NCBI RefSeq assembly: GCF_005844085.1
Contig: NZ_VCDI01000001.1
Coordinates: 434,001-498,000 of the forward strand
Origin: Lichenicoccus roseus
GTDB taxonomy: Bacteria; Pseudomonadota; Alphaproteobacteria; Acetobacterales; Acetobacteraceae
Reading direction: 5' to 3'
DNA: 64,000 nt
Shown one piece after another: positions 1-7,826 of this stretch. The position numbers and the translations under genes were made by a program. Below the pieces are notes generated by a model, which was not told where the DNA came from, did no database searches, and saw nothing but the letters and a program-made list of their open reading frames with translations. How positions within the stretch are numbered: the stretch's first letter is position 1; each line of letters starts with the position of its first letter.

Positions 1-288
1 CTCGGTCAGGAACACGCCGCGATACGGGCGCGCCATCGCCAGGCCCTCGCGCTTCAGCCGGTCGATGCTCTTGAGCGCGGTCGGGTGCGTCACCCCGAGC
101 CGCTTGGCGATCTCGCTGGCGCGCGCCTCGCCGTGGGCGGCATGCAGGTCGGCGATCAGCTCGACGTAATCCTCCAGCAGCGCCGCCGAGCGGGCCGCAC
201 GGGTCTTGCCGAAGCGAAGTGCCTGGGTCGGCTCCTCGGGCATTTCCACGCCGGGGGCTGCGGGCTGAGCTGCGACCGGAGCGGTCAC
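1..288 (-). CDS. mntR: Manganese-responsive regulator MntR (DtxR family), 3' part missing
   Basis: This is the N-terminal 96 codons of a DtxR/MntR-type metal-dependent repressor; the rest lies beyond the left edge. The winged helix-turn-helix is readable (ASEIAKRLGVTHPTALKSID followed by RLKREGLA and PYRGVFLTE), closely matching the MntR DNA-binding domain. The GTG start at 288 is chosen because a GGGGAG ribosome-binding site lies about six bases upstream; an internal ATG at 243 lacks one. The gene is divergent from mntH, and two palindromes between them fit MntR binding. MntR proteins bind Mn(II) and repress manganese uptake genes. The metal-sensing and dimerisation part is not visible, so metal specificity is inferred from context. 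Confidence 0.85.
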   Translation of the reverse strand, partial: MTAPVAAQPAAPGVEMPEEPTQALRFGKTRAARSAALLEDYVELIADLHAAHGEARASEIAKRLGVTHPTALKSIDRLKREGLAMARPYRGVFLTE

Positions 289-387
289 GCCCGCTCCCCG
301 TCGCGGCCTTCTGGCCGATCCGTCAGCCCGGCTTCGTTCGTCTCCTCGAGCATTCACCGCCCTTGTTCCACGTCGATGGCGGCCGAA

Positions 388-400
388 CCTGTAGCACAGG
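388..400. promoter_or_regulatory. Second, degenerate MntR-like operator
   Basis: A 13-bp perfect inverted repeat, CCTGT-AGC-ACAGG, lies 100 bp upstream of the mntR start and 130 bp upstream of mntH. It shares CTGTAGCA followed by AGG with the stronger palindrome at 478-493 (11 of 12 positions), which suggests a duplicated operator, possibly for autoregulation of mntR. Binding is inferred. Confidence 0.4.
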
Positions 401-460
401 ATGGCGTTGTCGCATTCTTGTGACGGCTTGGCACACACTCTCAGCCAATGCCAGAACGTT

Positions 461-490
461 TTGCTTGGCGCCAACTCTGTAGCATAGGCT
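461..490 (+). promoter_or_regulatory. Candidate mntH promoter overlapped by the MntR box
   Basis: TTGCTT at 461-466 and TAGGCT at 485-490, spaced by 18 bp, are a weak sigma-70-like pair. The -10 hexamer falls inside the MntR palindrome, so repressor binding would occlude RNA polymerase. The hexamers are poor matches, so the position is tentative. Confidence 0.3.
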
Positions 491-493
491 ACA
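478..493. promoter_or_regulatory. MntR operator upstream of mntH
   Basis: A perfect palindrome, TGTAGC-ATAG-GCTACA, sits 24 bp before the mntH start codon. Its architecture (6-bp arms, 4-bp spacer, half site ending in AGC) matches the known enterobacterial MntR box, which has ACATAGC arms around four bases. It lies between divergent mntR and mntH genes. Confidence 0.75.
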
Positions 494-517
494 TCCGGGG
501 CTCTGGCGCGGGATGGG

Positions 518-1831
518 ATGATGACGGACGCCTTGGCGCGACAGGGGCTTACCGAGCGCACCAATGCCGCCATCGGCGAGGTCCTGGCCGGCCGGCGCAG
601 CGGTGGGCGTTCCGCCCTGCTGTTCGCAGGACCCGCCGTCGTCGCCTCGATCGCCTATATCGACCCGGGCAATTTCGCCACCAACATCCAGGCCGGGGCC
701 GCCTACGGCTACACGCTGCTCTGGGTGGTGCTGGTCGCGAACCTGATCGCGATGCTGTTCCAGGCGCTCTCCGCCAAGGTCGGCATCGTCACCGGCCGCA
801 ACCTCGCCGAACTCTGCCGCGAGCGGTTCTCGCCGCCTGTGGTGTATGCGATGTGGGCTGCCAGCGAGGTCGCCGCGATGGCCACCGACCTCGCCGAGTT
901 CCTCGGCGGCGCGATCGGGCTGTCGCTGTTGTTCCACCTGCCGCTGCTGGCCGGCATGGTGGCGACCGCAATCATCACCTACGGCCTGCTGATGATCCAG
1001 GGACGCGGCTTCCGGCCGATGGAGATGGTGATCGGCGCTTTGGTTGCGCTGATCGGCATCTGCTACCTGGTCGAGATGTTCCTGGCGCCGGTCGCCTGGG
1101 GCCAGGCCGGGCTGCACGCCATCCTGCCGCAGATGCCCGATGCGGCGGCGCTGACCATCTCGGTCGGCATCATCGGCGCGACCGTGATGCCGCATGCGCT
1201 CTACCTGCATTCCGGCCTGACGCAGGACCGCGCGCCGGGCGCCGACCTGCAGGGGCGGCGGATGCTGCTGCGCTACTCCAACCGCGAATGCATCGCAGCC
1301 CTCGCCGCGGCCGGGGCGATCAACATGGCAATGGTGATCATGGCGTCGGCCGCCTTCCATGCCGGCCACAGGGACGTCTCCGAGATCCAGACCGCCTACC
1401 ACACGCTGACGCCGCTGCTCGGCTACGGCGCCGCCGGCGTGTTCCTGGTGTCGCTGATGGCGTCCGGGATCTCGAGCTCGACCGTCGGCACCATGGCCGG
1501 CCAGATGATCATGCAGGGCTTCGTCGGCTTCCGCATACCGGTCTGGCTGCGCCGGCTGGTCACCATGGCGCCGGCCTTCGTGGTGATCGGCATGGGGGTG
1601 AATGCGACCTATGCGCTGGTGCTCAGCCAGGTCGTGCTGTCGTTCGCGCTGCCGATCCCGATGATCGCGCTGGTGCTGTTCACCCGCTCGCGCGCCGTGA
1701 TGGGTCCGTTCGCCAACAACCGGCTGACCGATATCGCCGCGATCGGCGGCTCCGTCATCATCCTGTTCCTCAACGCGGTGCTGCTGCTGCAGACCTTCGG
1801 GGTGCCGATCCCGGGGCTGCCGGCGTCCTGA
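518..1831 (+). CDS. mntH: Nramp-family divalent metal (Mn2+) transporter MntH
   Basis: The 437-residue product is an inner-membrane proton-coupled Mn(II)/Fe(II) importer of the Nramp family. The metal-binding helix 1 motif DPGNFATN occurs near residue 49 and the helix 6 motif MPHALYLHS near residue 226; both are hallmark unwound-helix sequences that contact the metal. About eleven hydrophobic segments span the chain, the normal number and length for the family. The start ATG follows a GGGATGGG stretch. It is divergent from mntR, with an MntR-type palindrome 24 bp upstream, so it should be repressed when manganese is plentiful. Identification is secure; the preferred metal is inferred from the regulator. 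Confidence 0.95.
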   Translation: MMTDALARQGLTERTNAAIGEVLAGRRSGGRSALLFAGPAVVASIAYIDPGNFATNIQAGAAYGYTLLWVVLVANLIAMLFQALSAKVGIVTGRNLAELCRERFSPPVVYAMWAASEVAAMATDLAEFLGGAIGLSLLFHLPLLAGMVATAIITYGLLMIQGRGFRPMEMVIGALVALIGICYLVEMFLAPVAWGQAGLHAILPQMPDAAALTISVGIIGATVMPHALYLHSGLTQDRAPGADLQGRRMLLRYSNRECIAALAAAGAINMAMVIMASAAFHAGHRDVSEIQTAYHTLTPLLGYGAAGVFLVSLMASGISSSTVGTMAGQMIMQGFVGFRIPVWLRRLVTMAPAFVVIGMGVNATYALVLSQVVLSFALPIPMIALVLFTRSRAVMGPFANNRLTDIAAIGGSVIILFLNAVLLLQTFGVPIPGLPAS

Positions 1832-1922
1832 TCCGGGATCTCCCAGTGTCAGGGGTGCAGGCACGATGGCGTTCCGCTGCACGAGATGCGAGGTAGGACG
1901 GACAACCGGGAGGCAGAAGCTC

Positions 1923-2243
1923 GTGCTTCACGCAGTCTCAATCTGGATCCTCGCCGTCGCCTTGCTCGGCGCCGGCCTGTTCAACGCGATCGGCACCCGG
2001 GCGACGCAAGCCGACTTCGTACGCTGGGGCTATCCCGCATGGTGGTGCCGCCTGACCGGCGGCCTCGAGATGCTGAGCGCCGTGCTGGTCGCGCTGCCCG
2101 CCAGCCGCACTGCTGGCCTGCTGCTTGGCGCACTGGTCATGGCGGCGGCGGCCCTGACCGTGTTGCGCCGCCGCGAGTTCAAGCACCTCGCACCGATCGC
2201 GGTCTTCGTCGTCCTGATCGCGCTGGCTGCTTTCTCGTCCTGA
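1923..2243 (+). CDS. DoxX-like small membrane protein
   Basis: This gene encodes 106 residues with four hydrophobic segments and resembles the DoxX/DoxX-like family: an N-terminal helix, a PAWWCRLTGGLEMLSA segment typical of family members, then two more helices. The GTG at 1923 is preferred because GGGAGG lies nine bases upstream; an in-frame ATG at 1866 would add 19 polar residues without a ribosome-binding site. The molecular role of DoxX-like proteins is poorly known; some associate with quinol oxidases or thiosulfate metabolism. It follows mntH by 91 bp on the same strand and converges with the ABC exporter gene. Confidence 0.65.
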   Translation: MLHAVSIWILAVALLGAGLFNAIGTRATQADFVRWGYPAWWCRLTGGLEMLSAVLVALPASRTAGLLLGALVMAAAALTVLRRREFKHLAPIAVFVVLIALAAFSS

Positions 2244-2260
2244 GCCGCCGACCGACCGGG

Positions 2261-4066
2261 CTATTCCGCCGCCAGCCCCAGCGCCTGGCGCTCGAACAGC
2301 CTGCGGTAAAGCCCGTCCGGGTGCGTCAGCAGGCGGGCATGGGGTCCATCCTCGAGGATGCGGCCACTCGAGAACACCAGGATGCGGTCGAGCGATACCA
2401 CCGTCGAGAGCCGGTGCGCGATCACGATCACCGTGCGGCCCTGCATCAGGCGCTGCATGGCGTCCTGCACCAGCGCCTCGCTTTCGCTGTCCAGGCTGGA
2501 GGTCGCCTCGTCCAGGATCAGCACCCGGCAGTCGGCGAGGAAGGCACGCGCGATCGCGATGCGCTGGCGCTCGCCGCCGGAGAGCTTGACGCCGCGCTCG
2601 CCCACCAGCGTCGCGTAGCCGTCCGGCAACCTGGCGATGAAGCCGTCGGCATTGGCGAGCTGTGCTGCACGCGCGATCTCGGCCTCGCTGGCACCCGGAC
2701 GGCCGTACGAGATGTTCTCGGCCAGCGACCGATGGAACAGCACCGGCTCCTGCGGCACGATGGCGATCTGCCCCCGCAGGCTCTCCTGCCGCACGCCGGC
2801 GATGTCCTGGCCGTCGATCAGGATGCGTCCCTGCTGCACGTCGTACAGCCGCTGCAGCAGCTTGGTGAGCGTGGTCTTGCCCGACCCCGAGGGACCGACC
2901 AGGCCGAGGCGGGTGCCGGCCGGGATGTCGAGCGACAGGTCCTCGAAGAGCGGGTTGGCGTGGCTGCCGTAGTGGAACCCGACATGCTCGAAGCGGATCG
3001 CGCCGCGCTCGATGCGGATCGGCGGTGCGCCGGGACGGTCCTGCACCGACCCCGGCTGCGCGAACAGCGCGACCAGCTCCTCCATCTCGTTGACCGAACG
3101 CTGCATCTGGCTGACCTGCTGGCCGATGTCGCGCAGGTAGCCCTGCACCAGGAACACCAGCGTCAGCACGTAGGCGATGTCGCCCGGGCCGGCATCGCCG
3201 CGCTGCCATAGCAGCAGGGCGGCGCCGACCATGACCACGCGCAGCGCCAGCAGGCAGAGCGCCTGGATGTTGCCGCTGTTGGTGCCGCGTATCCAGGTGC
3301 GCGCGGTGCGGCCGGACCAGCGGCGCAGCACGCGAGCAAGCCGCGCATCCTCGCGGCTCTCGGCACCGAACGCCTTGACCACCGGGTTGCAGGTTATGGC
3401 GTCGGCCAGCGCCGCCCCCATGCGGGTGTCCCAGCGGTTCGAGACGCTGGCGGTGGGCGCCACGTAGCGCAGCGTCATCGCGACAGAGACCAGCGCGAAC
3501 AGCACGGAACAGATGCCGAGCAGCAGGCCCATCAGCGGCCAGCGCAACGCCAGCACCAGGGTGGTGCCGGCCAGCACCACCAGTTCCGGCAGCAGCAGCA
3601 GCAGCAGCGTATCGTCCAGTGTGTCGATCGCCCACATGCCGCGTGTCAGGCGGCGCACGGTCGAGCCGGCGAAGGTGTTGGCGTGCCAGTCGGTGGAGAA
3701 GCGCTGCACCCGGTGGAAGGCCTCCGAGGCGACCTCGGACATCACCCTCAGGGTCAGGCGGGTGATGCCGACATAGCCCATCCGGCGCCCGACCACGGCG
3801 AGGCAGCCGAGCCCGGTCAGCCCGCCGAGCAGCAGCAGCGCCGGGCGCAGGTCGCCGCCACGCGACGCGCCCAGCCCGCGGGTGACCACGTCGACCAGCC
3901 GGCCGGCCAGGACGGGCGTCACCACGTCGGTGCCGGTCGCCAGCGTCATGCCGCAGACGACGGTCGCCAGCATGCGGGGATGCCGGCGCCAGCGCGCGAA
4001 CAGGAAGCCGAGCACCGCGCCGAAGCTGCTGCTCCGCGCAAGGCGTGAGGAAGTCTCTGTGGTCAC
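2261..4066 (-). CDS. ABC exporter, fused permease and ATPase (MsbA/multidrug type)
   Basis: The 601-residue half-transporter has an N-terminal type IV exporter membrane domain (about residues 30-310, six helices) and a C-terminal nucleotide-binding domain. The ATPase shows Walker A GPSGSGKTT near residue 395, the signature LSGGERQRIAIARA, Walker B VLILDEATSSLD, and the switch histidine in IAHRLS. Such proteins work as homodimers or heterodimers and flip lipids, drugs or peptides outward. No partner half-transporter, periplasmic adaptor or substrate-linked gene is adjacent, so the substrate cannot be assigned. The gene ends 17 bp from the convergent DoxX-like gene. Confidence 0.9.
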   Translation of the reverse strand: MTTETSSRLARSSSFGAVLGFLFARWRRHPRMLATVVCGMTLATGTDVVTPVLAGRLVDVVTRGLGASRGGDLRPALLLLGGLTGLGCLAVVGRRMGYVGITRLTLRVMSEVASEAFHRVQRFSTDWHANTFAGSTVRRLTRGMWAIDTLDDTLLLLLLPELVVLAGTTLVLALRWPLMGLLLGICSVLFALVSVAMTLRYVAPTASVSNRWDTRMGAALADAITCNPVVKAFGAESREDARLARVLRRWSGRTARTWIRGTNSGNIQALCLLALRVVMVGAALLLWQRGDAGPGDIAYVLTLVFLVQGYLRDIGQQVSQMQRSVNEMEELVALFAQPGSVQDRPGAPPIRIERGAIRFEHVGFHYGSHANPLFEDLSLDIPAGTRLGLVGPSGSGKTTLTKLLQRLYDVQQGRILIDGQDIAGVRQESLRGQIAIVPQEPVLFHRSLAENISYGRPGASEAEIARAAQLANADGFIARLPDGYATLVGERGVKLSGGERQRIAIARAFLADCRVLILDEATSSLDSESEALVQDAMQRLMQGRTVIVIAHRLSTVVSLDRILVFSSGRILEDGPHARLLTHPDGLYRRLFERQALGLAAE

Positions 4067-4365
4067 GATTATCCATCCAGGACCGCGTATGAGCCGCCGA
4101 TCCTGGCCTGAGATGGGGCGCAGGCTTCTACCGGAAAAGCGCCGCGCCGGCCAAGCCTCCCGCCATCCGGGCTACCACCTCGCCGGCCCGGACCGGCTTT
4201 ACAACATCCCACCCCGCGTGAAGTATCCTCCCGGCCAGGCACGGAAGGCCATCCCGGTGCCGTCGTCGCCCGGTGCGTTGCCTGGGCCCGGAGGGACGAT
4301 CCGCGCAGCGCGCCGTGCCTGACGCCGCGTCATCTGATTGCCAGCAGAACACCCGGAGGATCTCG

Positions 4366-4740
4366 ATGCCATTCGCACGCATTGACCTGGCCCGCGGGAA
4401 GCCCGCGGAGTACCGCACCACGGTCGCGGACATCGTATACCGGGGCATCGTCGATGTCCTGAAGGCGCCCGATGGCGACCGCTTCATCGTCGTCAGCGAG
4501 CATTCGCCGGAGAACCTCATCTACGACCGGCATTTCCTGGGCATGGAACGATCGCCGGATTTCCTGCTGATCCAGGTGACCAGCACCGTCGGGAACAACA
4601 AGGAGGCGAAGCTGGCCTTCTTCCGCTTTGTCGCCGGCGAGCTCGCCAGCAAGCTCGGCGTCCGGCCTGACGACGTGATGATCAACCTGGTCTTCGTGCA
4701 GCGCGAGGACTGGTCGTTCGGGAACGGCGATCCCTGGTGA
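4366..4740 (+). CDS. Tautomerase-superfamily protein (Tautomerase_2 type)
   Basis: The 124-residue protein begins MPFARIDLARG, leaving the N-terminal proline that is the catalytic base of the 4-oxalocrotonate tautomerase superfamily once Met is removed. The second half (KLAFFRFVAGELASKLGVRPDDVMINLVF) matches the longer single-subunit tautomerase_2 members. The start is firm because GGAGG sits six bases upstream. The preceding 299 bp (4067-4365), between it and the divergent ABC gene, hold no convincing gene. Substrate is unknown; the neighbouring NTF2-fold gene 74 bp downstream may be co-transcribed and could act on a related small molecule, but that is inference. Confidence 0.85.
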   Translation: MPFARIDLARGKPAEYRTTVADIVYRGIVDVLKAPDGDRFIVVSEHSPENLIYDRHFLGMERSPDFLLIQVTSTVGNNKEAKLAFFRFVAGELASKLGVRPDDVMINLVFVQREDWSFGNGDPW

Positions 4741-4813
4741 TCCGGTCCATGTGCTTCGAGACGCCATCGCGACAGCCCATGGATGTCGACCGGATCATAC
4801 AGGGGAGAACATC

Positions 4814-5185
4814 ATGACCACGGACGATGCACCGCGCGGCCATGCCGATCTCGCGGCGAGAACCGCCGCCGAGGTCCTCGATCACCATCTCGGCGCCTTT
4901 GCCGAGGGCGTGGACGCGGTCCTCTCCGACTACACCCCGGACGCGGTGCTGATCACCCCGGAGGCGACTTATCACGGCGCGACCGCAATATGGCGCTTCT
5001 TCGATCAGTTCATCGCCCGAGGGACACCGGCCTTCTGGTCGGCCTTCACCATCGAGCGACGGGAAGTCGTCGGCGACGTGGCCTACATCACCTGGTCCGC
5101 GCACCCGGCCGTCACCTTGGCCACCGACACCTTCGTCGTCGTGGCAGGGAAGATCGTCGTGCAGACCTATACCCCGCTCGCCTGA
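4814..5185 (+). CDS. NTF2-fold / SnoaL-like protein (SgcJ-EcaC type)
   Basis: The 123-residue soluble protein has the cone-shaped NTF2/SnoaL pattern: an early helix (HLGAFAEGVDAVLSDYTPDAVL), a YHGATAIWRFFDQF segment and C-terminal strands ending VVVAGKIVVQTYTPLA. Family members are small-molecule isomerases, hydrolases or binding proteins, and sequence alone does not decide which. The start ATG follows GGGGAG by seven bases. It lies 73 bp behind the tautomerase gene on the same strand. About 100 bp follow before the convergent HD-GYP gene; these contain a widely spaced inverted repeat (ATCTGCCG at 5202 and its complement at 5282) of uncertain meaning. Confidence 0.7.
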   Translation: MTTDDAPRGHADLAARTAAEVLDHHLGAFAEGVDAVLSDYTPDAVLITPEATYHGATAIWRFFDQFIARGTPAFWSAFTIERREVVGDVAYITWSAHPAVTLATDTFVVVAGKIVVQTYTPLA

Positions 5186-5292
5186 TACCGGGGGCTCTGC
5201 GATCTGCCGCTCCATCATCGGGCGCTGGCCAGCCGGTCCCCGGCGTACGGTGCGAGGTGCGCCGCCGCGTGCGGTTCAGGTCGGCAGATGTG

Positions 5293-6348
5293 TCAGGCCA
5301 GGTGCCCCCCCTCCGCCAGCGGACGGGTCTTGCCGGCGCTGCCCCAGGCGAACAGCGGTATCGTCTCCGGCAGCCTGCCGTCCTGCATCGGGTCCGCAAG
5401 TATCGGCTCGAGCACGCGGTCCAGGTCCGGGAAAGGCTCGGGAACACGCTCGCCCGGCGCGGTCGCGCCGTCGCGGGCCGCGACCATGCCCGAAAGGTCG
5501 GCCAGGAACAGCTCCATGAGCGTAGGATCGAAATGCGTGCCGGCGCCTCGGGCGAGATACCGGCTTACCTCATCCAGTTCCCAAGCGGCCTTGTAGCAGC
5601 GCTCGCTGAGCAGCATGTCGAACGCCTCGGCGATGGCGACGACGCGGCTGGTCAGCGGGATGGCGTCGCCCGCGATCCCCTGCGGGTAGCCGGTTCCGTC
5701 CCAGCGCTCGTGATGATGCAGCGCAATGCTGGCGGCGAGATCCAGCATCGGCTCGCCGCTGCGGGCCAGCATGCGATGGCCGATGCGGGTGTGGCCCTGA
5801 ACCAGCCGGCGCTCGTCCGCATCGAGTTCGCCGGGCTTGGCGAGAAGCGCCGAGGGCAATCCGATCTTGCCGACATCGTGCAGGGTCGCCGCAACCAGCA
5901 GGTCGGAGGATTGCGCCGGATCGAAGCCGGCGGCCAGGGCGAGACGCACCGCGATGCGGGCCGTGGCATCCTCGTGGGTGTCCCCGGCGACGCAGAGCCG
6001 GCGCACCAGCTCCGCCTGGTCGAGGGGCGCGCGGATCCGGCGCGGCCGCGCGCTCCAGGCACCGACGCAGGCACCGGCCAGGGTCACCGCCAGCAGCACC
6101 GAGGTCACGATGGACCCCTCCGGCGCCTGCTGCGGCACGTCGCCGAGCCGCAACACGAGCAGGGTCAATCCGAGCAGCATGCCGCCGGCGATCGGCTTGA
6201 CGAGGTCGCCGAGCCCGACCGTGGGGCGCAGCATATCCTCGGCCAGGCGGCGGATCGAGGCGAACGCGAACAGGTAGCCAGCGAGGCTGAGGACACCGCT
6301 GAGCGAGACGGCAACGACCAGGACGAGATTGGGCTGAAAACCGGACAT
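5293..6348 (-). CDS. Membrane-anchored HD-GYP cyclic-di-GMP phosphodiesterase
   Basis: The 351-residue protein has three hydrophobic N-terminal segments (about residues 7-30, 48-68 and 80-98) and a cytoplasmic HD-GYP domain. The metal-binding HD is at H157-D158 in LHDVGKIG, and the family signature HHExxDGxGYP is complete at residues 212-222 (HHERWDGTGYP). The later metal-site motif reads AIAEAFDML, with Glu241 where most members have Asp. HD-GYP enzymes hydrolyse cyclic di-GMP. No sensory domain is recognisable beyond the membrane part. ATG 6348 is preferred over an upstream in-frame GTG at 6393. The DNA before it (about 6400-6452) is AT-rich and probably carries the promoter. Confidence 0.88.
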   Translation of the reverse strand: MSGFQPNLVLVVAVSLSGVLSLAGYLFAFASIRRLAEDMLRPTVGLGDLVKPIAGGMLLGLTLLVLRLGDVPQQAPEGSIVTSVLLAVTLAGACVGAWSARPRRIRAPLDQAELVRRLCVAGDTHEDATARIAVRLALAAGFDPAQSSDLLVAATLHDVGKIGLPSALLAKPGELDADERRLVQGHTRIGHRMLARSGEPMLDLAASIALHHHERWDGTGYPQGIAGDAIPLTSRVVAIAEAFDMLLSERCYKAAWELDEVSRYLARGAGTHFDPTLMELFLADLSGMVAARDGATAPGERVPEPFPDLDRVLEPILADPMQDGRLPETIPLFAWGSAGKTRPLAEGGHLA

Positions 6349-6452
6349 GGCTGGGTGGCCTTGGAGTTCCCGCGAAGGTGCTGGGAATGTCACGAGGTTT
6401 TACAGTTACGATCCGGCTTCGTAAAGATAATTTGATGGCTAAGATATTGTTA

Positions 6453-7004
6453 TTATAATGGTTTCTGGTCCAGCCATCCATAGTCCGGGTTGCGACAGGA
6501 ATGCAGCGCAAGCCTCAGATCATGCGCTAAAATCCTCCTTTCTGACTCGCCGAGCAGCCGGCCAACCTCCTCCTGAACGCCATGTCCCGCGAGGCGCACG
6601 CGGACGATGGCGCCAGGTCTGTCGAGCAGGTCCACCCGCAGCCAGTATGGCGACAGACGCCGCTCGATCGTGCGGCCGTTCGTATCGGTCCGGGAGAGCA
6701 GCAGGCTCCACTGGCGCAGCTCGATCGACTCGATCCGGCGCAGGTCGCGGGCATTGCGGCGGAGCAGCACGCAGGCGGCCGCCACCTCCAGGCCGCAGAA
6801 GCCGGGCACCGGCCAGGCCCCGAGGATCCAGAACAGCGTGCCGATCGCCAGGCTGGCGCCGGTCAGCAGCAGGATGACGATGTTGCGTCCGTGCGCGGTC
6901 AGGCTGCGGTTCGGCGTCATGCGTCGCGCGAGCAGCACCGGACCCCATTTCTCGAGGTCCTGCACATCCCGATCCGTCGCCGGCCTGTCACTGCTGTCCG
7001 CCAT
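6453..7004 (-). CDS. DUF2244 membrane protein
   Basis: The 183-residue protein carries a pair of hydrophobic helices (roughly residues 42-60 and 65-83) followed by a soluble C-terminal part with RDLRRIESIELRQWSLLL and an arginine-rich strand region. This is the layout of DUF2244, a membrane family common in alphaproteobacteria and of unknown function. ATG 7004 is chosen because upstream in-frame codons have no ribosome-binding site. It is divergent from nth, with 65 bp between the starts, so the two probably share a regulatory region. Confidence 0.7.
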   Translation of the reverse strand: MADSSDRPATDRDVQDLEKWGPVLLARRMTPNRSLTAHGRNIVILLLTGASLAIGTLFWILGAWPVPGFCGLEVAAACVLLRRNARDLRRIESIELRQWSLLLSRTDTNGRTIERRLSPYWLRVDLLDRPGAIVRVRLAGHGVQEEVGRLLGESERRILAHDLRLALHSCRNPDYGWLDQKPL

Positions 7005-7069
7005 GCGCCGAACATGGAATCGCGGTGGCATGGCGGCCATACAGCAGGCGACGGACGGTGGGACAAAGC

Positions 7070-7822
7070 ATGGCGAAGGCGGTCACGAAGACGAAAGCGG
7101 CGAAGGCGGGCAAGCCGGCCAAGGCACGGCCATCCCGCCCGATGCCGCTAGCCGATGCGCGGCACTTCATCGAGGCGTTGGCGCTGGCCAATCCGGATGC
7201 CGACAGCGAGCTGACCTTCACCGACCCCTACACCCTGCTGGTCGCGGTGGTGCTGTCGGCGCAGGCGACCGACGCCTCGGTCAACAAGGCATCGGTCGGG
7301 CTGTTCGCCGACGCCCCTGATCCGGCGGCGATGGTGGCGCTCGGGGAGGCGGGCATCGCCGCGCATATCCGCACCATCGGGCTGTGGCGGGCCAAGGCGC
7401 GCAACGTGCTGGCGCTGAGCCGCACCCTGATCGAGACGCATGGCGGCGCGGTGCCGGACAATCGAGAGGCGCTGGAGGCGCTGCCCGGGGTCGGACGCAA
7501 GACCGCCAACGTGGTGCTGAACGTCGCCTTCGGGCACAGCACGATGGCGGTGGACACCCACATCTTCCGGATCGGCAACCGCACCGGGCTGGCGCCGGGC
7601 GCCACGCCGCGCGCGGTCGAGGACAAGCTGGTCGCCCGCATCCCGCCGACCATCCTGCGGCCGGCGCATCACTGGCTGATCCTGCACGGCCGCTACGTGT
7701 GCAAGGCGCGTGCTCCGGAATGCTGGCGCTGCGCGGCGCGCGAGTGGTGCCGGTACAAGGACAAGCGCGTCTCGCCTGGCAGCCCGGCCGACGCCGACCC
7801 GCTGCCGCCGCCGGCGGACTGA
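7070..7822 (+). CDS. nth: Endonuclease III, DNA glycosylase/AP lyase
   Basis: Nth excises oxidised pyrimidines and nicks the abasic site in base-excision repair. The 250-residue product contains the helix-hairpin-helix LPGVGRKTANVVLN with catalytic Lys144, the catalytic Asp162 in VDTHIFR, and the [4Fe-4S] ligands Cys211, Cys218, Cys221 and Cys227 in the exact C-x6-C-x2-C-x5-C spacing. Lys and Asp are 18 residues apart, as in E. coli Nth. The N-terminus has a Lys/Ala-rich extension (AKAVTKTKAAKAGKPAKARP) that may add DNA affinity. The start at 7070 follows GGTGGGAC. The gene ends four bases before the convergent comEC stop. Confidence 0.96.
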   Translation: MAKAVTKTKAAKAGKPAKARPSRPMPLADARHFIEALALANPDADSELTFTDPYTLLVAVVLSAQATDASVNKASVGLFADAPDPAAMVALGEAGIAAHIRTIGLWRAKARNVLALSRTLIETHGGAVPDNREALEALPGVGRKTANVVLNVAFGHSTMAVDTHIFRIGNRTGLAPGATPRAVEDKLVARIPPTILRPAHHWLILHGRYVCKARAPECWRCAAREWCRYKDKRVSPGSPADADPLPPPAD

Positions 7823-7826
7823 GCCG

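Noticed and set aside
1938..4076. A 712-codon frame overlapping the ABC exporter on the same strand
   Set aside because: Walker A, signature and Walker B motifs are in the 2261-4066 frame; the longer frame is low-complexity.
4067..4365. Small gene in the 299-bp gap before the tautomerase
   Set aside because: Open frames there are short, basic and Pro-rich with no ribosome-binding site or domain; treated as intergenic.
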